The notes: generated from the letters alone by a model not told the origin. A DNA stretch of 51,633 nt from Bacteroidota bacterium (GCA_009909035.1 JAAAOB010000109.1:1-51633); one strand, 5' to 3'; counted from the first letter of the stretch, positions 8,421-20,051 are shown. A program made the numbers and translations.

Positions 8421-8570
8421 TTAAAGGCGTTTTCTGGCTTCATTTATGTCATCCGAAATTGAATGAAGAGATGACTCACTCAATTTAAGTGATTCATTTC
8501 TCATTTGAAATTCATCACACACTAGGCTTGCTCTATTTCAGGATCTAATTTATCATGAATACTTTGTGTT
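8421..8570 (-). pseudogene. Decayed reading frame of unknown origin
   Basis: On the minus strand one frame reads FLTQSIHDKLDPEIEQA up to a TAG. The adjacent frame then continues SLVCDEFQMRNESLKLSESS and LHSISDDINEARKRL to a stop at 8421-8423. The composition is protein-like in both parts, suggesting one gene broken by a frameshift. It follows the broken zinc-ribbon gene closely. No family recognised. The remainder of 8211-8420 shows nothing. Confidence 0.35.
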
Positions 8571-8582
8571 AAAAAAGCTGAT

Positions 8583-8825
8583 CTATGGTTTTTCCCATAC
8601 AGGAGAGTTTTCTAATTTGGATTTTGCGTCTTCATCAACTTAGAAACGCACTAATGCATAATCTCGGCATATTGCAGGATGAAGTTTGGCGTGATATATG
8701 AATCCTCCTAATCCAGGCAGGTAGTCAGCTGCAAAACCTCCTCCTGAAACTCCATCTTTATTCATGTAAATTTCATTTCCATTACAGTTTAGACAAGGGC
8801 GAATTTTGTTAATTTTTTTCTCCAA
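8583..8825 (-). pseudogene. Zinc-ribbon protein with internal stop and lost cysteine
   Basis: The frame opens with MEKKINKIRPCLNCNG, a first CxxC pair, then a GGGFAADYLPGLGGF core and HPAICRDYALVRF before a TAA. In related zinc-ribbon proteins the second pair is CxxCG; here the second cysteine is replaced by Tyr (CRDYA). After the TAA the same frame continues VDEDAKSKLENSPVWEKP to a TAG at 8583-8585. That looks like the natural C-terminus, so the TAA is probably a premature stop. Lost metal ligand plus nonsense codon point to a pseudogene. Confidence 0.5.
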
Positions 8826-8924
8826 GTTTAACGGTTTGGATTAACTGCAGCCGGACCACTTTTTACAATACAATGAAAGGAAAAATATATCGGCCAAAAT
8901 CGTGGGCCGTTCAAATTGATCTAA

Positions 8925-9020
8925 TTTGAAGGATGTTTAGATGAAGAGGATGCCAGGGCCATAGAAAAATATTTAAAATCAGGAATGGGCAAGCGCTATT
9001 TAAAAAAACAGATTAAATAG
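8925..9020 (+). pseudogene. Short coding remnant
   Basis: A 31-codon stop-to-stop frame encodes CLDEEDARAIEKYLKSGMGK and RYLKKQIK. It is charged and helix-prone like a real protein end, but has no start codon and no family I recognise. It precedes the integrase remnant on the same strand. Confidence 0.25.
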
Positions 9021-9053
9021 ATGCCTGAATGAGGTTAACGTTTAACAGGGATA

Positions 9054-9191
9054 CTTTTAAAATCTGGCTATGACACCCGAACCGTCCAGGATCTGTTAGG
9101 CTACAAAAGTCTGAAAACCACATCCATCTACCTGTATGTCTTAAATCGAGGCGGTCATGGGGTGAAAAGACCGCTGGATGGCGAACCTTAA
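9054..9191 (+). pseudogene. C-terminal remnant of an integron-type tyrosine recombinase
   Basis: A 45-codon frame reads [20 protein letters not shown], then [22 protein letters not shown] and a stop. This corresponds to the end of IntI/XerC-like integrases, whose consensus is LL.SGYDIRTVQ.LLGH.D..TT.IYTHVL.RGG.GV.SPLD. The catalytic tyrosine is present as the Y in SIYLYV; the LLGH histidine is Tyr. Upstream in frame is a stop at 9036-9038, and the arginine/HxxR region is missing, so the gene is dead. It lies 8 kb from the integron cassette at the left edge. The rest of 8826-9288 holds nothing else recognised. Confidence 0.65.
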
Positions 9192-9288
9192 AAGTGGACA
9201 ATATCACATCGATACCGGTATCTACGCAGCATAGGTGATGGATCTGAATGACGGGACTCTGCAGAAGAGGAAAAAAAAGGTTTAACGG

Positions 9289-10608
9289 TTACAGATTTAA
9301 TTTCTGAATGCGATTTTGAAATTGTTGAATTGCGTGGTTCAAAAACCACTCTTTTTCAAGGCCAAATGGCACGTGTTCATACTGCGAGAAGATTTCATGG
9401 ATGATGTTTGTGGCATCATACAGAAGGTCTTCAAGCAGATCTTCCAGCTCCTCGCCAAGGTCAGGGTTTTCATCAAGCAGGCGGTTGATCAGGTAGAGGC
9501 CAAACGCGATATGGCGCGATTCATCCTGTTTTAGCTTCTCAATTCCCTCAAGAAGTCCAGGCAGCAGCTCGTTATCTCTGAGCATCTTTGAAAAGGCGGC
9601 GTAGCCTGTTTCAGCGAGGGTTCCTTCCACTATCATATTGTATGTAGCGGCGGCCCGGAGCTGGGCCCGGGCTGATGTGTCATCATGCAGAGCATGAAGG
9701 GCCCGGGGAAGTTTGTCATAAAAAAGGATCTTGTACATCGGTTTATGAAAGGATTCAAAATCCTTTGGCCCGGTCATCACCTGCTGCACGTACATCGAGA
9801 AAAACTCGGTATGTTTGGCCTCTTCCCATAAAAATGATGTAAGGAAAATTTCTTCCTCGATGCGTCCCTCTCGTGCAACGGCCAGGATAAGGGGAAGAAG
9901 ATCCAGGGTTACCGCCTCTTCCCCGGCCATAAAGAGGGCGGATAAATGGACCAGGATCTGTTGTTCATCATCGGTAAACTCGTTCCACTGGGCCTGGTCA
10001 ATCGACAGGTCGATATCCGCCGGGTTCCAGGTGCCATAGATTTTTGCTTTCTGAAACAGCTTCATGGGAAAGCTGTCAAAGTTCAGGCCGTGTGACGTCG
10101 TTTTAAATGAAGAGTGGGAGGGATCCCGTGCGGCTTCATCAGTTGGAGGATTGACTGTCACTCCCTGCTGATCGTGTTGCGTAGGCGCGGTCTTTAATAG
10201 TGCCTCCGCCGCTTTGCGCTGGGTGGAAAGCATGATTAGGCTCCCTTTCTGCAGGGATACGCTGTTTTTTAAAATCGACAGGGTTGGATCCTTCCCTTTT
10301 TCCATCAGGTTGATCCATGTATTGCTATCGGCTTCAAGGATGATGTTGCAGGCTCGTTCATCCTGTGCGGTTGAATATCGAAGATCAAGGCACTCGCCGT
10401 AGGACAGGTTCAGGTAAATACCGGCGGCACCTGCTTCTTTGATGGGGTCCGGTGCCGGCTCCACCTTCAACAAAATCGGTGCATTCCAGGTTTTCCCTTT
10501 TTTCTTATAATCATCGCTATTGTTGATAGACACCTTCCACGCCTCCATCCAGGGTTCGGTAAAATAGGTCAGCTCGTCAGTCTCTTTTTTATCCTTTTTA
10601 AACCACAT
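9289..10608 (-). CDS. R2-like ligand-binding oxidase (R2lox) with N-terminal SCP2-like domain
   Basis: Residues about 190-410 form a ferritin-like four-helix oxidase. Metal ligands are visible: Glu230 (GEEAV), Glu263/His266 (EAKH), Glu328 (IVEG) and Glu363/His366 (ESRH). Val233 and Tyr323, which make the ether cross-link in R2lox, and Tyr336 are conserved, so this is R2lox rather than a ribonucleotide reductase subunit. R2lox proteins carry a Mn/Fe site and bind a long-chain fatty acid; their physiological substrate is unknown. Residues about 15-142 resemble an SCP2 sterol-carrier fold (NIILEADSNTWINLMEKGKD, then a hydrophobic SLIMLSTQRKAAEALL end). Known R2lox proteins are about 300 residues, so the extra 150-residue domain is notable. 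A low-complexity linker (about 143-175) joins the domains. Confidence 0.8.
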   Translation of the reverse strand: MWFKKDKKETDELTYFTEPWMEAWKVSINNSDDYKKKGKTWNAPILLKVEPAPDPIKEAGAAGIYLNLSYGECLDLRYSTAQDERACNIILEADSNTWINLMEKGKDPTLSILKNSVSLQKGSLIMLSTQRKAAEALLKTAPTQHDQQGVTVNPPTDEAARDPSHSSFKTTSHGLNFDSFPMKLFQKAKIYGTWNPADIDLSIDQAQWNEFTDDEQQILVHLSALFMAGEEAVTLDLLPLILAVAREGRIEEEIFLTSFLWEEAKHTEFFSMYVQQVMTGPKDFESFHKPMYKILFYDKLPRALHALHDDTSARAQLRAAATYNMIVEGTLAETGYAAFSKMLRDNELLPGLLEGIEKLKQDESRHIAFGLYLINRLLDENPDLGEELEDLLEDLLYDATNIIHEIFSQYEHVPFGLEKEWFLNHAIQQFQNRIQKLNL

Positions 10609-10759
10609 GGGATTCGCCTTTAGTACACGATGTATCGATCGATTCCGTTGATATAGTCCTTCGGTGCAGAATCATTTAAATATTCCAAAAATAACGGTAT
10701 TTTACTACGTTGTGAGAGATTTTTTTAAAAATAGTTAAAGTCAATAAAATCAATTAGAT

Positions 10760-12649
10760 ATGAGTAGCTTGTATCCCGCATATGATGTAATTGTGGTTGG
10801 TGCCGGCCACGCGGGAAGCGAAGCCGCCGCCGCTGCCGCAAAGAGCGGATCGAAGACATTGCTAATTACCATGAACCTGGATGCCATCGCCAAGATGTCT
10901 TGCAATCCGGCGATGGGTGGTGTGGCTAAAGGACAGCTTGTTCGCGAGATTGACGCACTGGGTGGGTTGAGCGGAATCGTCAGCGATAATAGCGGCGTGC
11001 AGTTTCGGATGCTGAATTTAAGCAAAGGGCCGGCCATGTGGAGTCCGCGGTGCCAGAGTGATCGATCGCTGTACTCAAAGCTGATGAGAGAGGAACTGGA
11101 AAAGATTGAGAATCTCCATTTTCGGCAGGATAATGTAGTGGACCTCATTACAAATGAGAGCGGGGACGCCATCACAGGCGTCGTCACGCAGACGGGCCAG
11201 TCATTCGAATCGACGTCGGTGGTGCTCACCAGTGGGACTTTTTTGAACGGGCTGATCCATATCGGGGAAAGCCAGTATGGGGGAGGGCGTTCGGGTGAGC
11301 GGGCCTCTGTTGGAATCTCGGCATCACTGGAAGATCTTGGATTTGAAGTCGGCCGGTTGAAAACCGGAACGCCCCCACGGATTGACGGGCGGTCGATTGA
11401 TTACAGCCGGCTTGAGATTCAGTACGGCGATGAACATCCGAACCCGTTTTCATTTACCACGAAAAAACTTCCGTCGATTGATGAGCAGCTCACCTGCTGG
11501 ATTGGATACACAAATAACGATGTCCATGAGATGCTGAAAACCGGGTTCGACCGGAGCCCGATGTTCAATGGGCGTATTCAATCGGTGGGACCAAGATACT
11601 GCCCGAGTATTGAAGACAAGATCAACCGTTTTTCTGATAAAGACAGCCATCAGCTCTTCCTGGAGCCGGAAGGGTGGGATACATATGAAATGTATCTGAA
11701 CGGGTTTTCAACATCACTTCCGGAGGATGTTCAGTACCATGCGCTGCGAACGATTCCTGGCTTTGAGAACGCCGTGATGCTGCGCCCCGGTTACGCCATA
11801 GAGTATGATTATTTTCCGCCGCACCAGGTGAAGCGGTCACTGGAGACCAAAATAACGAACGGCCTTTTCTTTGCGGGACAAATTAACGGAACAACGGGCT
11901 ATGAAGAGGCCGCCTGCCAGGGATTGATTGCAGGAATTAATGCGTCACGATATGTGCAAGAAGAAGAACCGTTTGTGATCAAGCGATCCGAAGGCTACAT
12001 CGGCGTACTGATTGATGACCTTATTAATAAAGGGACGGAAGAACCCTACCGGATGTTTACATCCCGGGCGGAACATCGAATTCTGCTTCGCCAGGATAAT
12101 GCGGATCTTCGTTTGACACCACTGGGTTATAAGCTCGGGTTGATTGATGAAGAGCGATATGCGGAATTCAGTCAAAAGAAAGAGGAAATTGATCAGCTTT
12201 ATGATTTGATCAGTAATTACACGGTCCGCCCGAGAAAAATGGATCCGATGCTTGAAGAGCAGGGAACGACCGCACTGAGTCAGCCGGTAAAAGCAAAGAG
12301 TTTAATCCCCCGGCCGGAAATTCATTTACACCATTTGCTTGAGGCGGATGAGGAGCTGAAATCAGAAGTTGAAAAAATCACACAAAATGACCGGGTACTT
12401 GAACAGGTTGAAATCCAGATCAAATACGCCGGCTATATTGAGCGGGAATTTGAAATGGTTGAGGAGATGAAGCAGAAAGAGGAATCACCAATTCCGCTGG
12501 ATATCAACTACGATAAGATCAAAAGTCTCTCGTCCGAGGGCCGCTCCAAGTTGGAGCGTGTAAAGCCGGAGACTATTGGTCAGGCGTCAAGAATCAGCGG
12601 CGTATCCGCAAGCGACCTTTCAGTACTCATGATTTACTTAAAGCGATAG
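10760..12649 (+). CDS. mnmG: tRNA U34 carboxymethylaminomethyl modification enzyme MnmG
   Basis: MnmG (GidA) works with MnmE to add the carboxymethylaminomethyl group to the wobble uridine of several tRNAs, using FAD. The 629-residue product has the FAD-binding [16 protein letters not shown] at its start, [27 protein letters not shown] and, in the middle, the [11 protein letters not shown] and [16 protein letters not shown] blocks. The C-terminal helical MnmE-binding region ends [17 protein letters not shown]. Length is normal. Its stop TAG abuts the first parS site, and rsmG starts 8 bp later, so the two are probably one transcript. This gidA-gidB order is common near replication origins. 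Confidence 0.97.
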   Translation: MSSLYPAYDVIVVGAGHAGSEAAAAAAKSGSKTLLITMNLDAIAKMSCNPAMGGVAKGQLVREIDALGGLSGIVSDNSGVQFRMLNLSKGPAMWSPRCQSDRSLYSKLMREELEKIENLHFRQDNVVDLITNESGDAITGVVTQTGQSFESTSVVLTSGTFLNGLIHIGESQYGGGRSGERASVGISASLEDLGFEVGRLKTGTPPRIDGRSIDYSRLEIQYGDEHPNPFSFTTKKLPSIDEQLTCWIGYTNNDVHEMLKTGFDRSPMFNGRIQSVGPRYCPSIEDKINRFSDKDSHQLFLEPEGWDTYEMYLNGFSTSLPEDVQYHALRTIPGFENAVMLRPGYAIEYDYFPPHQVKRSLETKITNGLFFAGQINGTTGYEEAACQGLIAGINASRYVQEEEPFVIKRSEGYIGVLIDDLINKGTEEPYRMFTSRAEHRILLRQDNADLRLTPLGYKLGLIDEERYAEFSQKKEEIDQLYDLISNYTVRPRKMDPMLEEQGTTALSQPVKAKSLIPRPEIHLHHLLEADEELKSEVEKITQNDRVLEQVEIQIKYAGYIEREFEMVEEMKQKEESPIPLDINYDKIKSLSSEGRSKLERVKPETIGQASRISGVSASDLSVLMIYLKR

Positions 12650-12664
12650 GTTTCACGTGAAACA
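12649..12664. promoter_or_regulatory. parS centromere-like site 1
   Basis: GGTTTCACGTGAAACA matches the ParB-binding consensus TGTTTCACGTGAAACA at all but the first base. It overlaps the mnmG stop and the GTG start of rsmG. Confidence 0.85.
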
Positions 12665-13295
12665 TCAAATGAACAGAGTTCAGGTTTCACGTGAAACATT
12701 GGAGAAGGCGCGTGAGATATACCAAAAAAACGAAGAAGAAATTGAGAGATATTTAGACCTCCTTCTGGAATGGAATGAGAAGATCAATCTTGTCAGCCGG
12801 AGTGTTTCACGTGAAACAGTGATGGAGCATATTGTGCATTCACTACTTCCTATGGCGTTAAAGCTGCTCGATAATCACGATAAATGGATTGATTCCGGTT
12901 CCGGTGGCGGGTTGCCAGGCATCCCGCTGGCCATTGCGAACCCCGGAAAAGAGTGGTTTCTCAACGATAATGTGAAGAAGAAGATGAAGGTGGTGGGGGA
13001 TATCGTTGAGAGAGCCGGTCTGACAAATACAGAAATCTTAGCAAAAAGCATATCGCTCGTCGACTTCGAAAAAGGAACCGGGATTGTTACCAAACACGCT
13101 TTTAAAGTCGATGATTTGCTTCGTCTCCTCGGAAGCAAGCCATGGAAAACAATCATCATGTGGAAGGGAGTAGAGGGTGCTGTTGAAGAAATCAGCTCCT
13201 CTAAAAAGAAACTGAACACTACGTTATATGAATTTCATTTCGGCGACGATGAGCCTTTTTATGAGGGAAAAGGGTTGCTTGTGATTGAGAGGTAA
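12657..13295 (+). CDS. rsmG: 16S rRNA m7G527 methyltransferase RsmG
   Basis: RsmG (GidB) uses S-adenosylmethionine to methylate G527 of 16S rRNA. The 212-residue product has the family start LEWNEKINLVS and the SAM-binding glycine loop DSGSGGGLPGIPLA. The region after it (ANPGKEWFLNDNVKKKMKVV) corresponds to the family's E-D-N-K-K motif in diverged form. The GTG start at 12657 lies within parS site 1; an in-frame ATG at 12669 is an alternative. Two VSRET peptides are dictated by parS sites embedded in the gene. parA and parB, often downstream, are absent; a repeat array follows. Confidence 0.93.
   Translation: MKHQMNRVQVSRETLEKAREIYQKNEEEIERYLDLLLEWNEKINLVSRSVSRETVMEHIVHSLLPMALKLLDNHDKWIDSGSGGGLPGIPLAIANPGKEWFLNDNVKKKMKVVGDIVERAGLTNTEILAKSISLVDFEKGTGIVTKHAFKVDDLLRLLGSKPWKTIIMWKGVEGAVEEISSSKKKLNTTLYEFHFGDDEPFYEGKGLLVIER
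12683..12698. promoter_or_regulatory. parS centromere-like site 2
   Basis: GGTTTCACGTGAAACA again, 34 bp after site 1 and inside rsmG, where it encodes part of the peptide QVSRET. Confidence 0.85.
12803..12818. promoter_or_regulatory. parS centromere-like site 3 (perfect palindrome)
   Basis: TGTTTCACGTGAAACA is the full 16-bp palindromic consensus. It lies in rsmG 120 bp after site 2 and encodes SVSRET, so the protein carries the VSRET peptide twice. Confidence 0.9.
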
Positions 13296-13322
13296 CTCTT
13301 CCGTTGGCTGGCGGAGAGAAAC

Positions 13323-13799
13323 AGAGGGGTGTTGCGGAAGGGTGGTCCTGCCTCGGGGTGTGTTTGTAGTAGCTGGATTTGTTTAAATCCCCCTGTGTCC
13401 CCCTTTTGGAAAGGGGGAGTAAAAAAGTCTCCCCTATCAAGGGGAGATAAAGAGGGGTGTTGGCGGAGTTTGGTCTTGCCTCGGGGTGTGTTTGTAGTAG
13501 CCGGGTTTGTTAAATCCCCTTGCGTCCCCCTTTTGGAAAGGGGGAGTAAAAGTCTCCCCTATCAAGGGGGAGATAAAGAGGGGTGTTGCGGTAATTATGC
13601 CCTTGTTTCGGGATGTGTTTGTAGAAGCTGGGTTTGTTAAATCCCCCTGTTTCCCCCTTTGGGAAAGGGGGAGTAAAAAGTCTCCCCTATCAAGGGGAGA
13701 TTAAGAGGGGTGTTGTGGAGTTGTGTGTGCCTCATTGTGGGTTGTCTGCAACCGAACTACTTTAAATCCCCCTGTATCCCCCTTTGGGAAAGGGGGAGT
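13323..13799. repeat. Tandem repeat array, about 127-bp unit, nearly four copies
   Basis: AGAGGGGTGTTG recurs at 13323, 13451, 13577 and 13704 (spacings 128, 126, 127). Each unit contains a GTGTTTGTAG segment, then AAATCCCCCTG...CCCCCTTT..GGAAAGGGGG and CTCCCCTATCAAGGGGAG, two palindromes that can form hairpins. The last copy ends after the first palindrome. Apparent reading frames here arise from the repeat. Related CCCCCTTT/AAAGGGGG cores occur at 36841-36877 and 40141-40178. The flanking 13800-14033 is AT-rich and may contain the promoter of the next gene. Confidence 0.9.
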
Positions 13800-14033
13800 T
13801 GGTGGTAGCTGAGTGCGCTTTCGTGCCCCTGAGCCGTTGGTTACTGTGCTTCACTCCACATAACAAATAAAAATCCAAGATTAAGTGTTAAAGTAAATAT
13901 TAACAATAACTTGTAGACCGAATAAAGCTGTACATTGCTGTAAATAGATCAGATTGGATGATCAACAAGTATGACCAATGGTTCTTGATTTCTTACCTTC
14001 TACATCAACCCAAATGAAACGATATGATACCCT

Positions 14034-14993
14034 ATGTCCCAATTAAAAAGCTCCGAACGCCGAATGAAATTGATTCTAATGCTCCAGGAGTCGAAACGAA
14101 GACTGACGGTAGATGAGCTGGCCGAGGAGTTTGGAGTAAGCAGGCGGACGATCTTCAGGGATTTTAATGTGTTGTCGGAGATCAATGTTCCTGTCACGTG
14201 GGATAAATACAGCGGGTATGGCGTGATGGATGGCTACAAGGTTCCACCGCTGATGTTTACTTCCAAAGAGTTGGCAACGATCATGGTGGGGCTGAACTTT
14301 GTAAAATCGCAGGTGGATAAATCACTGGTTGAAGATGCCAGCGGCGTTGAATTAAAAATTAAAAATGCGCTGCCTGATGAGCTGAAATCGTTCATGGAGT
14401 CACTCGATAACCGGACGATCGTGGATCCATTTCTTCATTTTGGAACGGACAAAAAAGAGGGCGGGAGCTGGTATTTGATCAGCAGTGGAATTTCTCAGAA
14501 GAAAAAAATAGCATTTACCTATACCTCGAAAACAGATGAGACAACGACGGAGCGCAAGATCGATCCTTACCTGCTCGTTTTTTATCGCGACCACTGGAAT
14601 GTGATTGGGTTTTCTCATAAACGAAGGGCGATCCGGAATTTTGTGCTCGATCGAATGAAGGATGTGAACATTTTAGAGGAAAAATACGAGCAGCCGGGGG
14701 AGATTGACGCAGAGGCCCTTATTTTTGGTTCTAACAAGGGTGGGCGGGAAATAGGGGTGAGGGTACAACTTTCAGCAGATCGCGCGTTCAGGGCTAATCT
14801 ACCGACTAAAATAATTAAGAGAGAACGGGTTTCAAATAAAATTATTAAGGTTACATTCAGGTTTGAAAATCTTGACTATATCAATGAATGGCTTCTGCAA
14901 TTTGGTGATAACGTTGAGATTCTCTATCCAAAGGAGTTAGTCGATAAGAGATTGAAAACTCTTCAAGCCATGATCGACACTACTAATAAGTAA
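14034..14993 (+). CDS. WYL-domain transcriptional regulator
   Basis: The 319-residue product starts with a winged helix-turn-helix (RLTVDELAEEFGVSRRTIFR, about 22-41, preceding DFNVL), as in YafY/HTH_11 regulators. The middle (about 135-210) is a WYL-type ligand-binding domain (KKKIAFTYTSKTDETTTERK, LVFYRDHWNVIGFSH, RRAIRNFVLDRM). The C-terminal part (about 235-315) is the WCX extension. Such regulators sense nucleotides or nucleic acid fragments and often control DNA-damage or defence genes. No target is adjacent: it is flanked by the repeat array and the convergent gyrA. Confidence 0.87.
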   Translation: MSQLKSSERRMKLILMLQESKRRLTVDELAEEFGVSRRTIFRDFNVLSEINVPVTWDKYSGYGVMDGYKVPPLMFTSKELATIMVGLNFVKSQVDKSLVEDASGVELKIKNALPDELKSFMESLDNRTIVDPFLHFGTDKKEGGSWYLISSGISQKKKIAFTYTSKTDETTTERKIDPYLLVFYRDHWNVIGFSHKRRAIRNFVLDRMKDVNILEEKYEQPGEIDAEALIFGSNKGGREIGVRVQLSADRAFRANLPTKIIKRERVSNKIIKVTFRFENLDYINEWLLQFGDNVEILYPKELVDKRLKTLQAMIDTTNK

Positions 14994-15164
14994 ATCGAAG
15001 GTACCTACTTTCACAGGGACGGCACCTTCGTTTGGAAGCGCCGGCTCACCATGCGTCACATTCGCGAAGCGGATAAAAGTAGAGTACAGTTTTGACCCCA
15101 ATAATTTTTGTTTGGAGAAGGGAGCTTCGCTTCGGCAGCCGCTAAAAATATTGATGAACCAAAA

Positions 15165-15191
15165 AAAAGACCTCCGGATGGGAGGTCTTTT
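15165..15191 (-). terminator. Intrinsic terminator for gyrB-gyrA
   Basis: An 11-bp perfect stem, AAAAGACCTCC (15165-15175) with GGAGGTCTTTT (15181-15191) and a 5-base loop, lies 28 bp past the gyrA stop. A- and T-runs on both sides would let it also end the convergent WYL gene transcript. Confidence 0.9.
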
Positions 15192-15218
15192 GAATAGAGA
15201 GTAGATAAGATGAGCTGA

Positions 15219-17690
15219 TTATTTCACAACCGGTGCCTCCGCTTCATCATCATCTTCGTTTACAACACGCGTTACGCCGCCAATCTTTCCATCCGATTCA
15301 AGCCGCATAATCCGCACGCCTTGCGTATTGCGTCCCATGGTTCGTAACCCTTTGCACTGCATTCGGATAATCTTACCACGCTCGGTGATAATCATCAGGT
15401 CATCGTTATCTGAGACCTCTTTTAATGCTACAAGGTTTCCGGTTTTTGGAGTGATTTTTAACGTGATGACCCCTTTGCCACCGCGGCTTTGCTCTCGATA
15501 ATCATCAACCAATGAGCGTTTGCCGAACCCGTTTTCCGAGATGGCAAGAACCGTCGCCTCGTGGGTGTTTTTAATCACAACCATATCAACGAGTTCGTCG
15601 TCATCATCCAGCGTCATCCCTTTCACGCCGGAGGTATTTCGTCCCATTTCGCGAGCCTCTGATTCGTGAAAGCGGATGGCTCGTCCTTTTTTGTTGGCAA
15701 GTATGATGTTACTATCGCCGTCGGTAAGTGCGGCTTCCAGGAGAGAATCACCCTCACGAATATTAATCGCGATGATTCCGTCGCGCCGCGGCCGGCTGTA
15801 GTCTTCGAGAGAGGATTTTTTAACAAGCCCATCCTTTGTGGCCATGATGATAGAGTGAGACTTGATGTACTCCTCTTCATCCAGTGTTTTGACCGGAACA
15901 AACGTTTTAATTGAATCATCTTTTTCAATATCGATCAAATTCACAATGGCGCGGCCTCTCGCAAGCCGGCTGCCTTCCGGTATTTCGTACACCTTGAGCC
16001 AGTAGCAGTTCCCTTTTTCGGTAAAGAAGAGGATGTAGTTATGGTTGGTTGCTACAAAAAGATGCTCTACATACTCATCATCTTTTGTTGTAGTGCCTTT
16101 CATTCCTTTGCCGCCGCGTCTCTGGCGCCTGTACCCGCTAACGGGCATTCGTTTGATAAATCCTTTGTTGGATATGGTTACCACCACGTCTTCATCGGCT
16201 ATCATATCCTCAATATTAAAATCCTCAGCAGAGTATACGATTTCCGTGCGGCGTTCATCGCCGTAACGCTCTTTCAGCTCCTGGAGCTCATCTTTAATGA
16301 TAGCGGTCTGTTCATCCCGGTTGGAGAGTATTGTTCTGTACTCCTCAATACGATCAACAATGTCTCTGTACTCCTGGTCAATTTTATCCCGTTCAAGGCC
16401 CGTCAGTTTTTGCAGGCGCATATCAAGGATGGCTTTGGCCTGGAGGTCCGTAAGCGCAAATTTTTTCCGAAGCTGTTCATTCGCTTCTTGCGGACTGTCT
16501 GATGCACGGATGGTCCGGATCACCTCGTCCAGGTTGTCCAGGGCAATTTTTAATCCTTCAAGGATATGGGCACGGGACTCGGCCTGGTCCAGGTCGTACA
16601 TCGTGCGCCGGATAATAATCTCTACCCGGTGCTCGATAAATCGTTCGATTAACTCTTTCAGGGCCATTACTTTGGGACGGCCTTTCACAAGAGCGAGATT
16701 GATGATGCCGAATGTTTGCTGCATTTGCGTGTACTTGTACAGCTGGTTCAGCACAACCCCGGCGTTTGTTCCGCGCTTCAGGATGATAACAATCCGCATC
16801 CCTTCGCGGTCCGATTCATCGCGAATTTCGGTTATTTCGGTAATCTTCTCCTGATTGACCAGGTTGGCTACTTTTTCAATTAAAGTAGCTTTATTAACCT
16901 GGTAGGGAATTTCGGTAACTACAATTTGTTCGCGGTTATTGCGCAGCTCTTCGACGCTGGCACGCGCCCGCATCACTACTTTCCCGCGGCCGGTTTCGTA
17001 CGCCTCTTTGACTCCTTCATACCCGTAAATGATCCCCCCTGTAGGAAAATCAGGAGCCGTAACATGCTCCATAAGAGAAGACGCATCAATATCGGGGTTG
17101 TCGATTGTAGCCACGACACCGTCAACAACTTCGTTTAAGTTATGCGGTGCCATGTTTGTGGCCATACCTACCGCAATACCGGACGCGCCATTGAGCAGCA
17201 AGTTGGGGAGCATGGAGGGAAGCACTGTTGGCTCCTCAAGTGTGTCATCAAAGTTGGTTTGGAAGTCAACCGTCTCTTTGTTGATATCCGCTAACAGCTC
17301 CTCGGACATGCGCTGCATGCGGACTTCCGTATACCGCATGGCCGCGGCGGAATCACCATCAACGGATCCGAAGTTACCCTGGCCGTCCACAAGTGGATAG
17401 CGAAGGGAGAAATCCTGAACCATCCGGACGATCGAATCGTATACAGCCGAATCTCCATGCGGGTGATACTTACCCAATACTTCACCAACAATACGCGCAC
17501 TTTTTTTGTAATTACGGTTGTGGAGCATTCCGAGATCACTCATTCCGTAAAGAACTCGCCTGTGAACAGGCTTCAGTCCATCGCGTACATCGGGCAGTGC
17601 CCTGGATACAATTACCGACATCGAATAGTCGATGTAGGAGGATTGCATCTCATCTTCAATTGTAATAGGTATAATCTTTTCGCTTGACAT
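15219..17690 (-). CDS. gyrA: DNA gyrase subunit A
   Basis: GyrA is the breakage-rejoining subunit of gyrase, which introduces negative supercoils. The 823-residue product has the catalytic tyrosine at Tyr120 ([11 protein letters not shown]). The quinolone-determining region is [13 protein letters not shown] with Ser81 and Asp85, the usual sensitive residues. The C-terminal beta-pinwheel carries the GyrA box [10 protein letters not shown] needed for DNA wrapping, plus repeats such as SRGGKGV. It is slightly shorter than in E. coli (875) mainly at the tail, which still ends acidic. It lies 46 bp downstream of gyrB, probably as one operon. Confidence 0.98.
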   Translation of the reverse strand: MSSEKIIPITIEDEMQSSYIDYSMSVIVSRALPDVRDGLKPVHRRVLYGMSDLGMLHNRNYKKSARIVGEVLGKYHPHGDSAVYDSIVRMVQDFSLRYPLVDGQGNFGSVDGDSAAAMRYTEVRMQRMSEELLADINKETVDFQTNFDDTLEEPTVLPSMLPNLLLNGASGIAVGMATNMAPHNLNEVVDGVVATIDNPDIDASSLMEHVTAPDFPTGGIIYGYEGVKEAYETGRGKVVMRARASVEELRNNREQIVVTEIPYQVNKATLIEKVANLVNQEKITEITEIRDESDREGMRIVIILKRGTNAGVVLNQLYKYTQMQQTFGIINLALVKGRPKVMALKELIERFIEHRVEIIIRRTMYDLDQAESRAHILEGLKIALDNLDEVIRTIRASDSPQEANEQLRKKFALTDLQAKAILDMRLQKLTGLERDKIDQEYRDIVDRIEEYRTILSNRDEQTAIIKDELQELKERYGDERRTEIVYSAEDFNIEDMIADEDVVVTISNKGFIKRMPVSGYRRQRRGGKGMKGTTTKDDEYVEHLFVATNHNYILFFTEKGNCYWLKVYEIPEGSRLARGRAIVNLIDIEKDDSIKTFVPVKTLDEEEYIKSHSIIMATKDGLVKKSSLEDYSRPRRDGIIAINIREGDSLLEAALTDGDSNIILANKKGRAIRFHESEAREMGRNTSGVKGMTLDDDDELVDMVVIKNTHEATVLAISENGFGKRSLVDDYREQSRGGKGVITLKITPKTGNLVALKEVSDNDDLMIITERGKIIRMQCKGLRTMGRNTQGVRIMRLESDGKIGGVTRVVNEDDDEAEAPVVK

Positions 17691-17736
17691 CTATTGAGGC
17701 TGGGTTAAGTAGGCTTGTTTCAGTTATGAATGGAGA

Positions 17737-19773
<2,037 letters not shown>

Positions 19774-20051
19774 TCATGATTGTGCGTTGGCGGCCCTGCA
19801 GGGGGATTTAGGTGTGATTTTGGAGACCTCACCCAGCCGTGTGGACAATTACCATAAACGGCTGTAAAAAGTCTGCAGGCCCATACGGTTGAAGAGCCAC
19901 CGGGAGATGTGTTTAAACCGCTGAACAGGTGTTTTAGCGGCGGCTTTCGTGGGGCAGGGTGAAAGAATAAATTGTTGTGGAAAGAATGTTGATATTATTG
20001 CCAAATAGGCGTAATTTTGAAGTCTATCAAAAAATGAGAAATTAGTTTGTT

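Noticed and set aside
9013-9207. 64-codon minus-strand frame over the integrase remnant
   Set aside because: The plus-strand frame matches integrase C-termini; the minus frame does not match anything.
9289-10608. Class I ribonucleotide reductase beta subunit
   Set aside because: The Val and Tyr of the R2lox cross-link are present and the domain layout differs; there is no large-subunit gene nearby.
10750-11229. 159-codon minus-strand frame over mnmG
   Set aside because: It is a shadow of mnmG, whose protein is clearly conserved.
13329-13704. Reading frames of 65-103 codons across the repeat array
   Set aside because: They arise from the repeat itself, change frame between copies and have repeated cysteine/tryptophan-rich translations unlike proteins.
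13323-13799. Possible CRISPR array
   Set aside because: The repeated unit is about 127 bp with no unique spacers between short repeats, and no cas gene is present.
16297-16854. 185-codon plus-strand frame inside gyrA
   Set aside because: Serine/arginine-rich antisense of gyrA with no start context; a shadow frame.
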